Assembly: GCA_964427505.1 (NCBI GenBank)
Contig: CAYRUO010000002.1
Coordinates: 186,001-250,000, forward strand
Length of the DNA stretch: 64,000 nucleotides
Reading direction: 5' to 3'
Origin: Thermanaerothrix sp034436175
GTDB lineage: Bacteria > Chloroflexota > Anaerolineae > Anaerolineales > Anaerolineaceae
The notes beneath the pieces are model-generated. The model was given only the letters and a program-made list of their open reading frames with translations. It did no database searches and was not told the DNA's origin. Positions 15,628 to 23,976 of the stretch are shown one piece after another (positions within the stretch are counted from its first letter, which is position 1; every line of letters begins with the position of its first letter). The position numbers were made by a program, and so were the translations under genes.

Positions 15628-18195
15628 ATGGGAGCCTATCGCTGGCCTATGCTTAAACCGTGGGAATTCCCACTCGATACCAACACCGAAGAAGAACTCC
15701 AGGAGGTCTTTTTGCCCCCCGAAGAGATCAATCCTATCAACGAAGCACCCCAAAATCCGGCTGAACCCCAATCTCAAGGCAGTAGCGAAGGATTGATCAA
15801 ACTTCCCGAAGTTCTGCCCATTCTTCCCTTACGCGGTCTTGTGGTCTATCCCCAAACGATGGTGCCGTTAACCATTGGTCAACCGCGGAGTATTCGTTTG
15901 GTGGATGATGTCGTCGCGGGAGAGAGACTTTTTGGTCTGGTGGCCTCAAAAGTGTTTGAAATTGAAACCCCAGGTCCGGAACACCTCTTTCGCGTTGGTA
16001 CTGCCGCGGTTATTCACCGCATGTTCCGTGCACCCGACGGCACCATTCGTTTATTAGTGCAGGGATTGGTTCGTTTTCGCATTATTGAGTTCACCGCTAC
16101 CGAACCTTACCTGATGGCCAGGGTTGAGGTCCTTCCCGAGATTCTGGAAACAGGGCTACAAGTTGAGGCGCTGGAACGCAATGTCCGTGAGCAATTTATC
16201 CATATGGCCGAACTGATCCCATCCATGCCGCGGGAACTGGTCGCTACCATTGCGGCCATACCCGATCCCCTGCAACTGGTTTACAACATTGCCAACATCC
16301 AGCGCATGGACATTAACGATGCTCAGGAGATTCTGGAACTCAACCGCATCAGCGAAAAACTTCAAAAATTGGTGACCATCCTGGCCCGTGAAATTGAGGT
16401 TCTGGAATTAAGCCAAAAGATTCAGAAAGAAGCCCGTTCCGAAATAGATAAGGTTCAGCGAGAGTATTTTTTACGTGAGCAACTTAAGGCCATTCAGCGC
16501 GAATTAGGTGAGGGAGACGAGCAAGCCGCAGAGATCGAAGAATTTCGCAAACGCATTGAAGCGGCCAAAATGCCCGAAGAGGCTGAAAAACAAGCCCGGC
16601 GCGAATTGGATCGTTTAGCCAAACTCCCCACCGCCGCCGCCGAGTACGGTGTCATTCGCACCTATCTGGATTGGCTGGTCTCGCTCCCTTGGTCCATCAC
16701 CACCCCAGATAACCTGGATATTCAAAACGCGCGGCGCGTTCTGGATGAAGACCACTACGGTCTTGAGGATATCAAAGAACGCATCTTAGAATTTCTGGCC
16801 GTGCGCAAATTGCGGCAAGAACGCAAAGATCTTTTACAAACCCAAACCCCGAGTGACCATATTCGGCGCGAACGCGAAGGTGTCATTCTGTGCTTCGTTG
16901 GCCCGCCTGGCGTGGGAAAAACGTCTCTCGGCCAGTCTATTGCCCGGGCACTGGGACGGAAATTTGTGCGCATATCATTGGGTGGGATGCGTGATGAGGC
17001 TGAAATCCGCGGCCATCGTCGCACGTATATTGGGGCGATGCCCGGACGCATCATCCAAGCCCTACGGCGTGTGGAATCACGCAATCCCGTGTTCATGTTA
17101 GATGAAATAGATAAACTTGGGGTTGATTTCCGCGGCGATCCAGCCTCAGCCTTGCTGGAAGTCCTTGATCCCGAGCAAAACGCGGAGTTCCGTGATAATT
17201 ACATTGAGGTCGCCTTTGACCTTTCTCAGGTCATGTTTATCACCACGGCCAATACCCTTGAGACCATTCCCGCTCCATTGCTGGATCGCATGGAAGTGAT
17301 CCAGTTGTCAGGATACACCGAGAAAGAAAAACTGAATATTGCTCGTTATTACCTAATCCCGCGTCAGATTCGCGAGAACGGGTTAAAGCCTGAAGAAATC
17401 GAATTCACCGACGAGGCAATCCTCAATATCATCCGCCACTACACCCGCGAAGCCGGGGTTCGCAATTTGGAACGTGAAATTGGGGGGGTATGTCGCAAAG
17501 TCGCTGTACAACTTACCGAGGGCAAAGCCACCCAGGTTCGTGTGGATACCGATAAGGTGCGTGAGTTCCTAGGACGACCCAAGTATCTGGCTACACAGGA
17601 AATCATTCGCCGTACAGAAATCCCCGGCGTCGCCATTGGTTTGGCTTGGACACCGGTAGGCGGCGAGATTCTCTTTGTTGAAGCCACCCGTATGCCGGGC
17701 AATAAAGGATTCATCACCACCGGATCGGTTGGCAAAGTTATGCAAGAATCCGCTCAGGCTGCGCTTTCTTACGTACGCGCCCATGCAGTCGAATTAGGCA
17801 TTGACCCTGAGATTTTCGAGAAATCAGATATCCATCTGCACGTCCCCGCCGGGGCACAACCCAAAGACGGACCGTCGGCAGGTGTTACCATTGCTACGGC
17901 TCTGGTCTCCCTGCTCACCGGGCGGTTAGTGCGCCATGATGTGGGAATGACGGGCGAAATTACCTTGCGCGGCCAGGTACTGCCGGTAGGTGGAATTAAA
18001 GAGAAAGTTCTAGCAGCCCATCGCGCCGGGCTTAAAACCGTGATTCTCCCCAAGGATAACGAAGGCGATCTGGAAGATCTGAGCGACGAGATACGCCAAG
18101 CCATTAACTTTGTCCTTGTTGAAACGGTGGACGAGGTACTTCAAAATGCCCTCGAACAGCCCGTTTCTGAACCGGCACCCTCCCCTGCCGCTTGA
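15628..18195 (+). CDS. lon: ATP-dependent protease Lon
   Basis: 855 residues. AAA+ protease that removes damaged proteins. Seen: LON N-terminal substrate-binding domain starting near residue 63 (LPILPLRGLVVYPQTMVPL), helical bundle with coiled coil (about 250-340), Walker A GPPGVGKT near 430, Walker B VFMLDEIDK, and the protease domain with catalytic Ser in PKDGPSAG and Lys in GGIKEKVLAAHRAG. About 60 acidic residues before the usual Lon start are extra. RBS GGAGGGG precedes ATG 15628. The stop region overlaps the translation-start region of the receiver-domain gene. No CIRCE-type operator was seen. Confidence 0.97.
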   Translation: MGAYRWPMLKPWEFPLDTNTEEELQEVFLPPEEINPINEAPQNPAEPQSQGSSEGLIKLPEVLPILPLRGLVVYPQTMVPLTIGQPRSIRLVDDVVAGERLFGLVASKVFEIETPGPEHLFRVGTAAVIHRMFRAPDGTIRLLVQGLVRFRIIEFTATEPYLMARVEVLPEILETGLQVEALERNVREQFIHMAELIPSMPRELVATIAAIPDPLQLVYNIANIQRMDINDAQEILELNRISEKLQKLVTILAREIEVLELSQKIQKEARSEIDKVQREYFLREQLKAIQRELGEGDEQAAEIEEFRKRIEAAKMPEEAEKQARRELDRLAKLPTAAAEYGVIRTYLDWLVSLPWSITTPDNLDIQNARRVLDEDHYGLEDIKERILEFLAVRKLRQERKDLLQTQTPSDHIRREREGVILCFVGPPGVGKTSLGQSIARALGRKFVRISLGGMRDEAEIRGHRRTYIGAMPGRIIQALRRVESRNPVFMLDEIDKLGVDFRGDPASALLEVLDPEQNAEFRDNYIEVAFDLSQVMFITTANTLETIPAPLLDRMEVIQLSGYTEKEKLNIARYYLIPRQIRENGLKPEEIEFTDEAILNIIRHYTREAGVRNLEREIGGVCRKVAVQLTEGKATQVRVDTDKVREFLGRPKYLATQEIIRRTEIPGVAIGLAWTPVGGEILFVEATRMPGNKGFITTGSVGKVMQESAQAALSYVRAHAVELGIDPEIFEKSDIHLHVPAGAQPKDGPSAGVTIATALVSLLTGRLVRHDVGMTGEITLRGQVLPVGGIKEKVLAAHRAGLKTVILPKDNEGDLEDLSDEIRQAINFVLVETVDEVLQNALEQPVSEPAPSPAA

Positions 18196-18203
18196 GAGGG
18201 CTT

Positions 18204-18575
18204 ATGATTAAAATCCTTCTGGTCGAAGATCACACCCATACACAACAACTGCTGAGGACGTTATTGGAACTAGAAGGCTATCAGGTTCTTACGCCTTCAT
18301 CGTCCGATCCGCAAAAGATTATGACAATTGTGCAACAGGAACATCCGGCCATCATCATCCTTGATGCTCACCTACATGATTTTAGCGGAATCGAGATCCT
18401 CGCCCATCTGCGAGGATCCTCTTTCGAGTTTCAGCCCAAGGTTATCCTGACATCCGGCGAAGACCTGAGTGTGGAGTCTTACAAGGCCGGTGCAGAAGCC
18501 TTCCTGCTGAAACCTTTTGCTCCTGAAAAACTGCTTCACCTCATCAAAAGTTTAGCCATTCCACAAGGCTCATAA
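18204..18575 (+). CDS. Single-domain response regulator (receiver only)
   Basis: 123 residues from ATG 18204, with GAGAGGG just after the lon stop as ribosome site. A CheY-like receiver with nothing attached: acidic pair Glu8-Asp9, phospho-acceptor Asp54 in IIILDAHLHDFSG, Thr in VILTSGED and Lys in FLLKPFAP. The lack of an output domain means it acts by protein contact or as a phosphate relay. No histidine kinase gene is nearby. The 8-base gap to lon suggests coupled expression. Confidence 0.92.
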   Translation: MIKILLVEDHTHTQQLLRTLLELEGYQVLTPSSSDPQKIMTIVQQEHPAIIILDAHLHDFSGIEILAHLRGSSFEFQPKVILTSGEDLSVESYKAGAEAFLLKPFAPEKLLHLIKSLAIPQGS

Positions 18576-18578
18576 CGT

Positions 18579-19094
18579 ATGACCTCGCTACGTGTAGCAA
18601 TACTTACCGTATCCGACCGATCTGCGCGTGGGGAACGCCCCGATCGTTCTGGCCCTCTGCTAGAACGATTTATCGCCGAGCAAGGCTGGCAGATCACCAA
18701 GATGGCCATCGTCCCTGATGAGGAAGAGGCCATCCGCCAAATACTCCTTCAGTGGTGTGATGAGGAGAGTGCAGATCTGATCCTGACCACAGGTGGAACA
18801 GGGGTGAGCCCTCGTGACGTCACCCCTGAAGCCACACAAAGTGTCATCGAACGCCCTCTGCCCGGCATACCTGAGGCTATACGCGCCGCCAGTCTTAAAA
18901 TCACCCCTCATGCCATGCTCTCACGCGCTACTGCAGGGATTCGTAAGCGCACCCTTATCATTAACCTTCCTGGCAGCCCCAAAGGGGCCATTGAAAGCCT
19001 CCAAATTGCCCTTCCGGCACTACCCCATGCCGTTGCCCTTCTGCGCGAAAGCCCCGATGCGGAAAAGGGGCATCACCTTCAAAGTGGAGGTTAA
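18579..19094 (+). CDS. mog: Molybdopterin adenylyltransferase / MoaB-Mog family protein
   Basis: 171 residues, about the family length. MogA-type proteins adenylylate molybdopterin before molybdenum insertion. Seen: ILTVSDRSARGERPDRSGPLL at the start, DLILTTGGTGVSPRDVTPEA (the TTGGTG substrate loop and D-V-T-P-E) and LPGSPKGAIESL. It starts 3 bases after the receiver gene. No other molybdenum-cofactor gene is in the window. MoaB and MogA cannot be told apart safely here. Confidence 0.92.
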   Translation: MTSLRVAILTVSDRSARGERPDRSGPLLERFIAEQGWQITKMAIVPDEEEAIRQILLQWCDEESADLILTTGGTGVSPRDVTPEATQSVIERPLPGIPEAIRAASLKITPHAMLSRATAGIRKRTLIINLPGSPKGAIESLQIALPALPHAVALLRESPDAEKGHHLQSGG

Positions 19095-19099
19095 CTGCC

Positions 19100-19315
19100 A
19101 TGGCCGAACACACAACTGAAAATCGCGCTGGTCATCTACGCACTACGGTTCATCTAGAATATGGGGAAGTGGTAGCACTTTGCCGTTGTTTCAAATCCAA
19201 GCAATTCCCTTTTTGTGATGGAACCCACAAGACCCTAGAGAGCGAAGTCGGGCCGGTCATTGTGCATGCACCCAAAGAGGCCTCTCAACCTGACGAAGAA
19301 AACAAAAATAATTAA
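19100..19315 (+). CDS. CDGSH-type iron-sulfur protein
   Basis: 71 residues. Full CDGSH motif: Cys28, Cys30, Cys39 and His43 in CRCFKSKQFPFCDGTH, the 3-Cys/1-His ligand set for a [2Fe-2S] cluster (mitoNEET family). Such proteins hold redox-active, pH-sensitive clusters; the exact role is unknown. Its TAA stop overlaps the stop codon of the convergent DUF58 gene (shared TTAA at 19312-19315). Confidence 0.92.
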   Translation: MAEHTTENRAGHLRTTVHLEYGEVVALCRCFKSKQFPFCDGTHKTLESEVGPVIVHAPKEASQPDEENKNN

Positions 19316-20619
19316 ACGGCGACTCTATCCCTAGAGTTGCCTGGTAACGCTTGAGTTTCCAGTGTAATGCGAAGATCCTCATCCCGGCGAAGGGTAAACA
19401 CAGATACCCCTAACGCTTGAATTTTCTCTCGTATATCGGCAACATCCCCCCTTCCCCCGAATGAACTTTGATCCACCAAAACCAAAATCGGATTTAGATC
19501 ACGCCGAAGCAATTCCTCTACGGCTAAAACCACCTCCTGATCGTTGGCTGCGGTCACCAGAATCACCGTTGTTCCACGCACCAAGTAACCAGCCTGACTC
19601 TGAACTAACCCTAAGAGAGGGAGGCGACCATTAGGTTGAACAAACGCCAAGGTTTCTAAAAGTTTATCCAATTGCCGTTCGCCGCGTTCTGCCGGCAAAA
19701 TACTTAAATTGGGACCAACACAAGCAAAGCCCAACGCGCGGCCATGTCGCAAATAATAATGACCAATGGATGCTGCCGCCGACACAGCGTATTCAAATGT
19801 GCTTGGCGGAAGGACTGGAGTTGATTTCTGCATCCAAACCCAAACAGACTGCCCGCGATTGATAATAGTATCTTCCTGTGAGACATGAGCACTCATATAT
19901 GCATCTAATAACAGCCAAACATCGGCATAAGGATCCTGCTCAAACTCCTTAACCATGAACCGCTCGTGTCGGGCAGTGCTACGCCAGTGAATGCGATTGA
20001 GGGGGTCGCCCGGAAAATACTCACGCACCCCTGCCGCATAAGGGGTTACCTCTGTGCTACGCCGATGAAGGGCTCTTCCGCCGGGCAGCTGGCCAAGCGG
20101 CGCTGGAAACGAACGTAGATCTACCATATAAGGGAGAACTAACAACGTCTTTGTAGCCGGTATTTCACGGCGTACGGCAAACAGGCCAAAAGGATCCCCC
20201 GAGACCAAAATCGTTGGCCCCAAAGGGAACGCCCCTCGTCGGTGCAACATCGTGCGAGTAACGAAAAAACGCTCTTCGCCTCGCCCAATCTCTGAAAGAA
20301 CTCGTGAAAAGTGTTTTTCGGGCAGTGGTGAAAGGTCACGTACCTCTAACCATATGATGTTGAGATGCCCTGTGTTGCGAATCTCAAAGCGCTCTTCGAA
20401 TATCTGTCCCACTTGATAACGAAATCCGCGTGCATGACGCTCAACCCGTATACTGCGTAAGACTTGAGAGGTCCACAACCATGAGAACACCAGAAGCAGC
20501 CCGATCCCATAGGCCAAACGAAGGTAAACCCGTGTGGTAGCCCCTCCCCCCAAGAAAAGGGCAACTACAACGAAGGCTAATACGCCGATAAAAAATAACG
20601 AAGTTCGGCGGATGATCAT
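19312..20619 (-). CDS. DUF58 domain protein (MoxR-associated)
   Basis: 435 residues. Two membrane helices at the N-terminus (about 7-25 and 35-52), an Ig-like stretch, then the DUF58 signature GVREYFPGDPLNRIHWRSTAR near residue 200, and a von Willebrand A-like domain with DVWLLLDAY. DUF58 proteins are nearly always paired with a MoxR ATPase and are thought to help assemble or fold envelope or metalloprotein complexes. It overlaps the MoxR gene by 4 bases (ATGA), so the two are translated together. Confidence 0.93.
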   Translation of the reverse strand: MIIRRTSLFFIGVLAFVVVALFLGGGATTRVYLRLAYGIGLLLVFSWLWTSQVLRSIRVERHARGFRYQVGQIFEERFEIRNTGHLNIIWLEVRDLSPLPEKHFSRVLSEIGRGEERFFVTRTMLHRRGAFPLGPTILVSGDPFGLFAVRREIPATKTLLVLPYMVDLRSFPAPLGQLPGGRALHRRSTEVTPYAAGVREYFPGDPLNRIHWRSTARHERFMVKEFEQDPYADVWLLLDAYMSAHVSQEDTIINRGQSVWVWMQKSTPVLPPSTFEYAVSAAASIGHYYLRHGRALGFACVGPNLSILPAERGERQLDKLLETLAFVQPNGRLPLLGLVQSQAGYLVRGTTVILVTAANDQEVVLAVEELLRRDLNPILVLVDQSSFGGRGDVADIREKIQALGVSVFTLRRDEDLRITLETQALPGNSRDRVAV

Positions 20620-21593
20620 TCGCTTTGCAATTTTTGCACTACACTCCCTCCCGGCACCGGAAGGGTCATCAAGATATCGCGCAGGATTTGCTCTGCCGTC
20701 AGATCTTTCAATCGTGCCGCCGGCTGGATAATAATTCTATGGGCTAGGACATGCTCAGCTAGCACCTTGATGTCATCCGGGAGAACATAATCGCGTCCTT
20801 TGATCGCCGCACGCGCCTGTCCGGCGCGATATAATCCTAAACTTCCACGCGGACTGGCACCAAGATAAACATCGCTATGCTCACGTGTTGCACGCACCAA
20901 TTCCACGATGTACCGTTCCACTGCGGGAGAAACATAAACGGTCTTAACGGCTTCTTGGGCGTCCAGCACCTCTTCTGCAGTGGCAACGGGTTGTAAGTCT
21001 AATAACGGGTGTCGCAATTGTTGCAACTCTAATATGCGGATCTCATCGGCAAGTTCCGGGTACCCAATCCGTATCCTCATCAAGAAACGATCCAACTGCG
21101 CCTCGGGTAGCGGAAAAGTGCCTTCATACTCTATCGGGTTTTGCGTCCCCAACACAATAAAAGGTTGAGGCAGGGGGTGAGTAATGCCATCTACCGTGAT
21201 TTGGCGCTCTTCCATCGCCTCGAGCAAAGCCGATTGCGTTTTAGGCGTCGCCCGGTTGATTTCGTCGGCCAATACCACCTGCGCCACGATTGGTCCGGGG
21301 CGAAATTCAAACTCTCGTGTGACCTGATTGAAAATTGACACTCCAGTAACATCACTGGGTAGCATATCCGGGGTGAACTGAATGCGGCTAAAGGCGCATC
21401 CAAGCGACTTGGCCAAACTACGCGCCAGAATTGTCTTTCCTACCCCTGGAACATCATCAATTAGCAGGTGCCCCTGACAAAGCAACCCTATGACGATAAG
21501 TTCCAGCGTTTGACGCTTTCCGACAATAACCTTTTCAAGGTTGGCTAATAATTTATCAGCAAATTGCTGGACTTTTACCGCAACCATTTCCAT
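20616..21593 (-). CDS. MoxR-family AAA+ ATPase
   Basis: 325 residues. Chaperone-like AAA+ ATPase. Seen: Walker A DDVPGVGKT (about 46-54), Walker B VVLADEINRATPKTQSALLEAMEE, sensor FIVLGTQNPIEYEGTFPLPEAQLDRF, and the C-terminal lid with GASPRGSLGLYRAGQA. ATG 21593 has GGGAG about 10 bases upstream. It is coupled to the DUF58 gene downstream and lies 21 bases after the GT-C-like gene upstream. Confidence 0.96.
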   Translation of the reverse strand: MEMVAVKVQQFADKLLANLEKVIVGKRQTLELIVIGLLCQGHLLIDDVPGVGKTILARSLAKSLGCAFSRIQFTPDMLPSDVTGVSIFNQVTREFEFRPGPIVAQVVLADEINRATPKTQSALLEAMEERQITVDGITHPLPQPFIVLGTQNPIEYEGTFPLPEAQLDRFLMRIRIGYPELADEIRILELQQLRHPLLDLQPVATAEEVLDAQEAVKTVYVSPAVERYIVELVRATREHSDVYLGASPRGSLGLYRAGQARAAIKGRDYVLPDDIKVLAEHVLAHRIIIQPAARLKDLTAEQILRDILMTLPVPGGSVVQKLQSE

Positions 21594-21614
21594 AACTTAA
21601 GTCTCCCTTTCCTC

Positions 21615-23933
21615 TCACCGCTTAATCCATTTCACCCAAGCCATCCCTAGCCAGACCAACCATGCCACGAGGCTAACTACCGCACCCATAGAAACAGATA
21701 CTGGCATATAAACAAACTGGACCGTATGTTTTCCCGCCGTAAGAAACACGGCTCGTAAACATCCATCTGCCTGCAGTAACGGTTGCAAATTCCCATCTAC
21801 GATGACCTTCCAACCAGGATACCACAAATCGGTCATTCGCAACCAGCCTGAGCCGGTAGTTTCCACCTCTAGAATAACTCTATTGAAATTCTCGTTTACC
21901 GACGAAACATGGATAGTTGATAAAGGCATATCTACCCTTTCTGCTTCATCTGGAGCCCCTACAAGAATCAAGCACCGCGATTCAGAGTTTATCACACCTC
22001 CCAATCTCTTTAACGCCGAAGACAATGAGGGCTGAGCTTCGAGGCATGTAAACCACTGCCAACGCTCTTTCGGATTAAGAGGGTGAAATTTTATTCCCAG
22101 GGAAGATAACTCATCATGGTATTCAACCACTGCCACATTGAGGTTTTCTAGCCAAGTCATTTTTAGGGATTCGGGTTGGGACTCAATAAAAGTGATAAGC
22201 GTGTTATAACAACCAGGCTGAAGAGGATCAAAGTTGTTTAAGGAAGACACTGACGCTAGCAGATTGAGATTGGGTAACCATGAAATCCGTAATGCCCCAA
22301 CGTTCTCTGCACTCTCATAGTGGTCAAATCGGAAAAAGCGTTTGAATTTGAGTTCATATTCATCTGGGGGTGGCAAATAAAGGCGCCCATGTTGAATCAC
22401 CGGTTGTAATTCATGGGGAAGATCCAAGGGGCGATAAATTTCCATGCTTGCAACAGGAATCAATCCTCTAGAAGACACAAAGATATCCACAACCACCCAC
22501 ATCAAAAATAACCACCCCCAACTCAACTGAAGTCTCGTAGATGATGACTCTGCCGGGGTGAGAAGCAATACCACCACAGCCCCTAAGGTAATCCAACCGA
22601 ACTGAAATGTAGCATTCGTAAAGGACAATTTTAGATCCGAGAGCAGATGAGATGCCCACCATGCCGAGAGCATAACTGCCAGCGAACCCGCAACGCTTAA
22701 TCGCAGTCCATACACAACCCGCCCTTTAGGCTTACGCCAAGTCTCGATCCCTAAGCCGCTCAACACGGCAAGGCCGAAAACCGTCCATATCAACCAGCGT
22801 GAAGGCGCCTGAAACATATCAAATGTTGGTACATATCTATAGAGCCAACCGTAAAGAGGGGTGTTTTTACCCAGGGCTAAGAGGATACCTACAGCAACAA
22901 TTCCCCATAAAAAGACAATCAGCCTTTCAAAAGTCGAAACCTCTCCCTTCCTCCAAACTCGAAAGACCTTTTTCAAAGTTGTTAAAGCCATAAGCAGAGG
23001 AAGGATACCAATATATACTGCATCCTCCCAATAGTTGGCGTAGCCCCAGTAACCATCTAGGCCCGGGTTTCCAAATAGGTTTGGAGTCAAAAAGCCAGTT
23101 AATCGCCATGGCCACAAGGAATAAGTCATGGCCTGTTCATAATCCACCTGACTTGCCCGCTGAGAGTTTAACAAATATTCGGCAGTCGGCAATAATTGAA
23201 CTAGCGATAATCCCACCGCCCACGAAAGTGCTACAAGTCCTCCGACAAGCGGCGCAGTCTTCTTATCTTTCCCCCACAGCCACCGAACGAGTCCCCATGC
23301 CAGCGCCAATAGACAAGTGTACCAGGTCAATTGAGCATGACCAGCCAGCAACTGCATCGCCAATACAAGAGCCAATGAGAGAACCCTCGTTCTGGTTGTC
23401 TTTGCCTCTGAAGCCCCTATCAGCACTTCGTCAACGCTGCTTACCACCCAAGGTAACCATGCGCCAGTCCAAATCATGCTAAAGAAATTGATCCGCGCGA
23501 TGAAATACTGACTGAAACCAAACGCCATCCCAGCCACGACTTGGGCCAATACACCGCATCCCAGTCGTTTCATTAAGCGTGTCATCCCCCATCCCGCCCA
23601 CGCCAGATGTAATATGGTGAGAAGCGTAAATCCCCAGGCCAACCACGGAGCGCCGCCCCACCAATAGAAAAGCCCCAAAAACCAGGAAGGCGGATAAAAC
23701 CAGGCTAATTGATAATTCGCCAGAAGCGGTGCCCCCATGCCGTTTAACGGGTTCCAAAGCGGTAAAAGTTCCCCCCTGAAAACCTGCTCATATGCCAGGA
23801 CACGCCAGGGAATAAATTGCAGTATCGGCAATCCCCAGTACAGTACTTTTCCCTGGAGCAACGCCCCTCCCACCAGAAGTAATGGGAGTAACAAGAAAGT
23901 GATAGAGTAAGAGGGTTTGAGAAATCTCATCAT
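21615..23933 (-). CDS. YfhO-like GT-C fold membrane protein (772 aa)
   Basis: 772 residues with about 12 membrane helices, then a C-terminal extracytoplasmic beta domain and a last helix. The first loop reads LPLWNPLNGMGAPLLANYQLAWFYPP, the hallmark of YfhO-like GT-C glycosyltransferases (W-N-P...G-x-P-L-L-A-N). The end carries WLRMTDLWYPGWKVIVDG, a repeated feature of the family. It probably moves sugars from a lipid carrier on the outer face of the membrane. It is the second of two YfhO-like genes in the operon. Start ATG 23933 lacks a good Shine-Dalgarno site, and a second ATG follows at once. Confidence 0.85.
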   Translation of the reverse strand: MMRFLKPSYSITFLLLPLLLVGGALLQGKVLYWGLPILQFIPWRVLAYEQVFRGELLPLWNPLNGMGAPLLANYQLAWFYPPSWFLGLFYWWGGAPWLAWGFTLLTILHLAWAGWGMTRLMKRLGCGVLAQVVAGMAFGFSQYFIARINFFSMIWTGAWLPWVVSSVDEVLIGASEAKTTRTRVLSLALVLAMQLLAGHAQLTWYTCLLALAWGLVRWLWGKDKKTAPLVGGLVALSWAVGLSLVQLLPTAEYLLNSQRASQVDYEQAMTYSLWPWRLTGFLTPNLFGNPGLDGYWGYANYWEDAVYIGILPLLMALTTLKKVFRVWRKGEVSTFERLIVFLWGIVAVGILLALGKNTPLYGWLYRYVPTFDMFQAPSRWLIWTVFGLAVLSGLGIETWRKPKGRVVYGLRLSVAGSLAVMLSAWWASHLLSDLKLSFTNATFQFGWITLGAVVVLLLTPAESSSTRLQLSWGWLFLMWVVVDIFVSSRGLIPVASMEIYRPLDLPHELQPVIQHGRLYLPPPDEYELKFKRFFRFDHYESAENVGALRISWLPNLNLLASVSSLNNFDPLQPGCYNTLITFIESQPESLKMTWLENLNVAVVEYHDELSSLGIKFHPLNPKERWQWFTCLEAQPSLSSALKRLGGVINSESRCLILVGAPDEAERVDMPLSTIHVSSVNENFNRVILEVETTGSGWLRMTDLWYPGWKVIVDGNLQPLLQADGCLRAVFLTAGKHTVQFVYMPVSVSMGAVVSLVAWLVWLGMAWVKWIKR

Positions 23934-23976
23934 GGCGTATAATGGCTATGCGAAACTATGATAGGATGAGCCTCTA

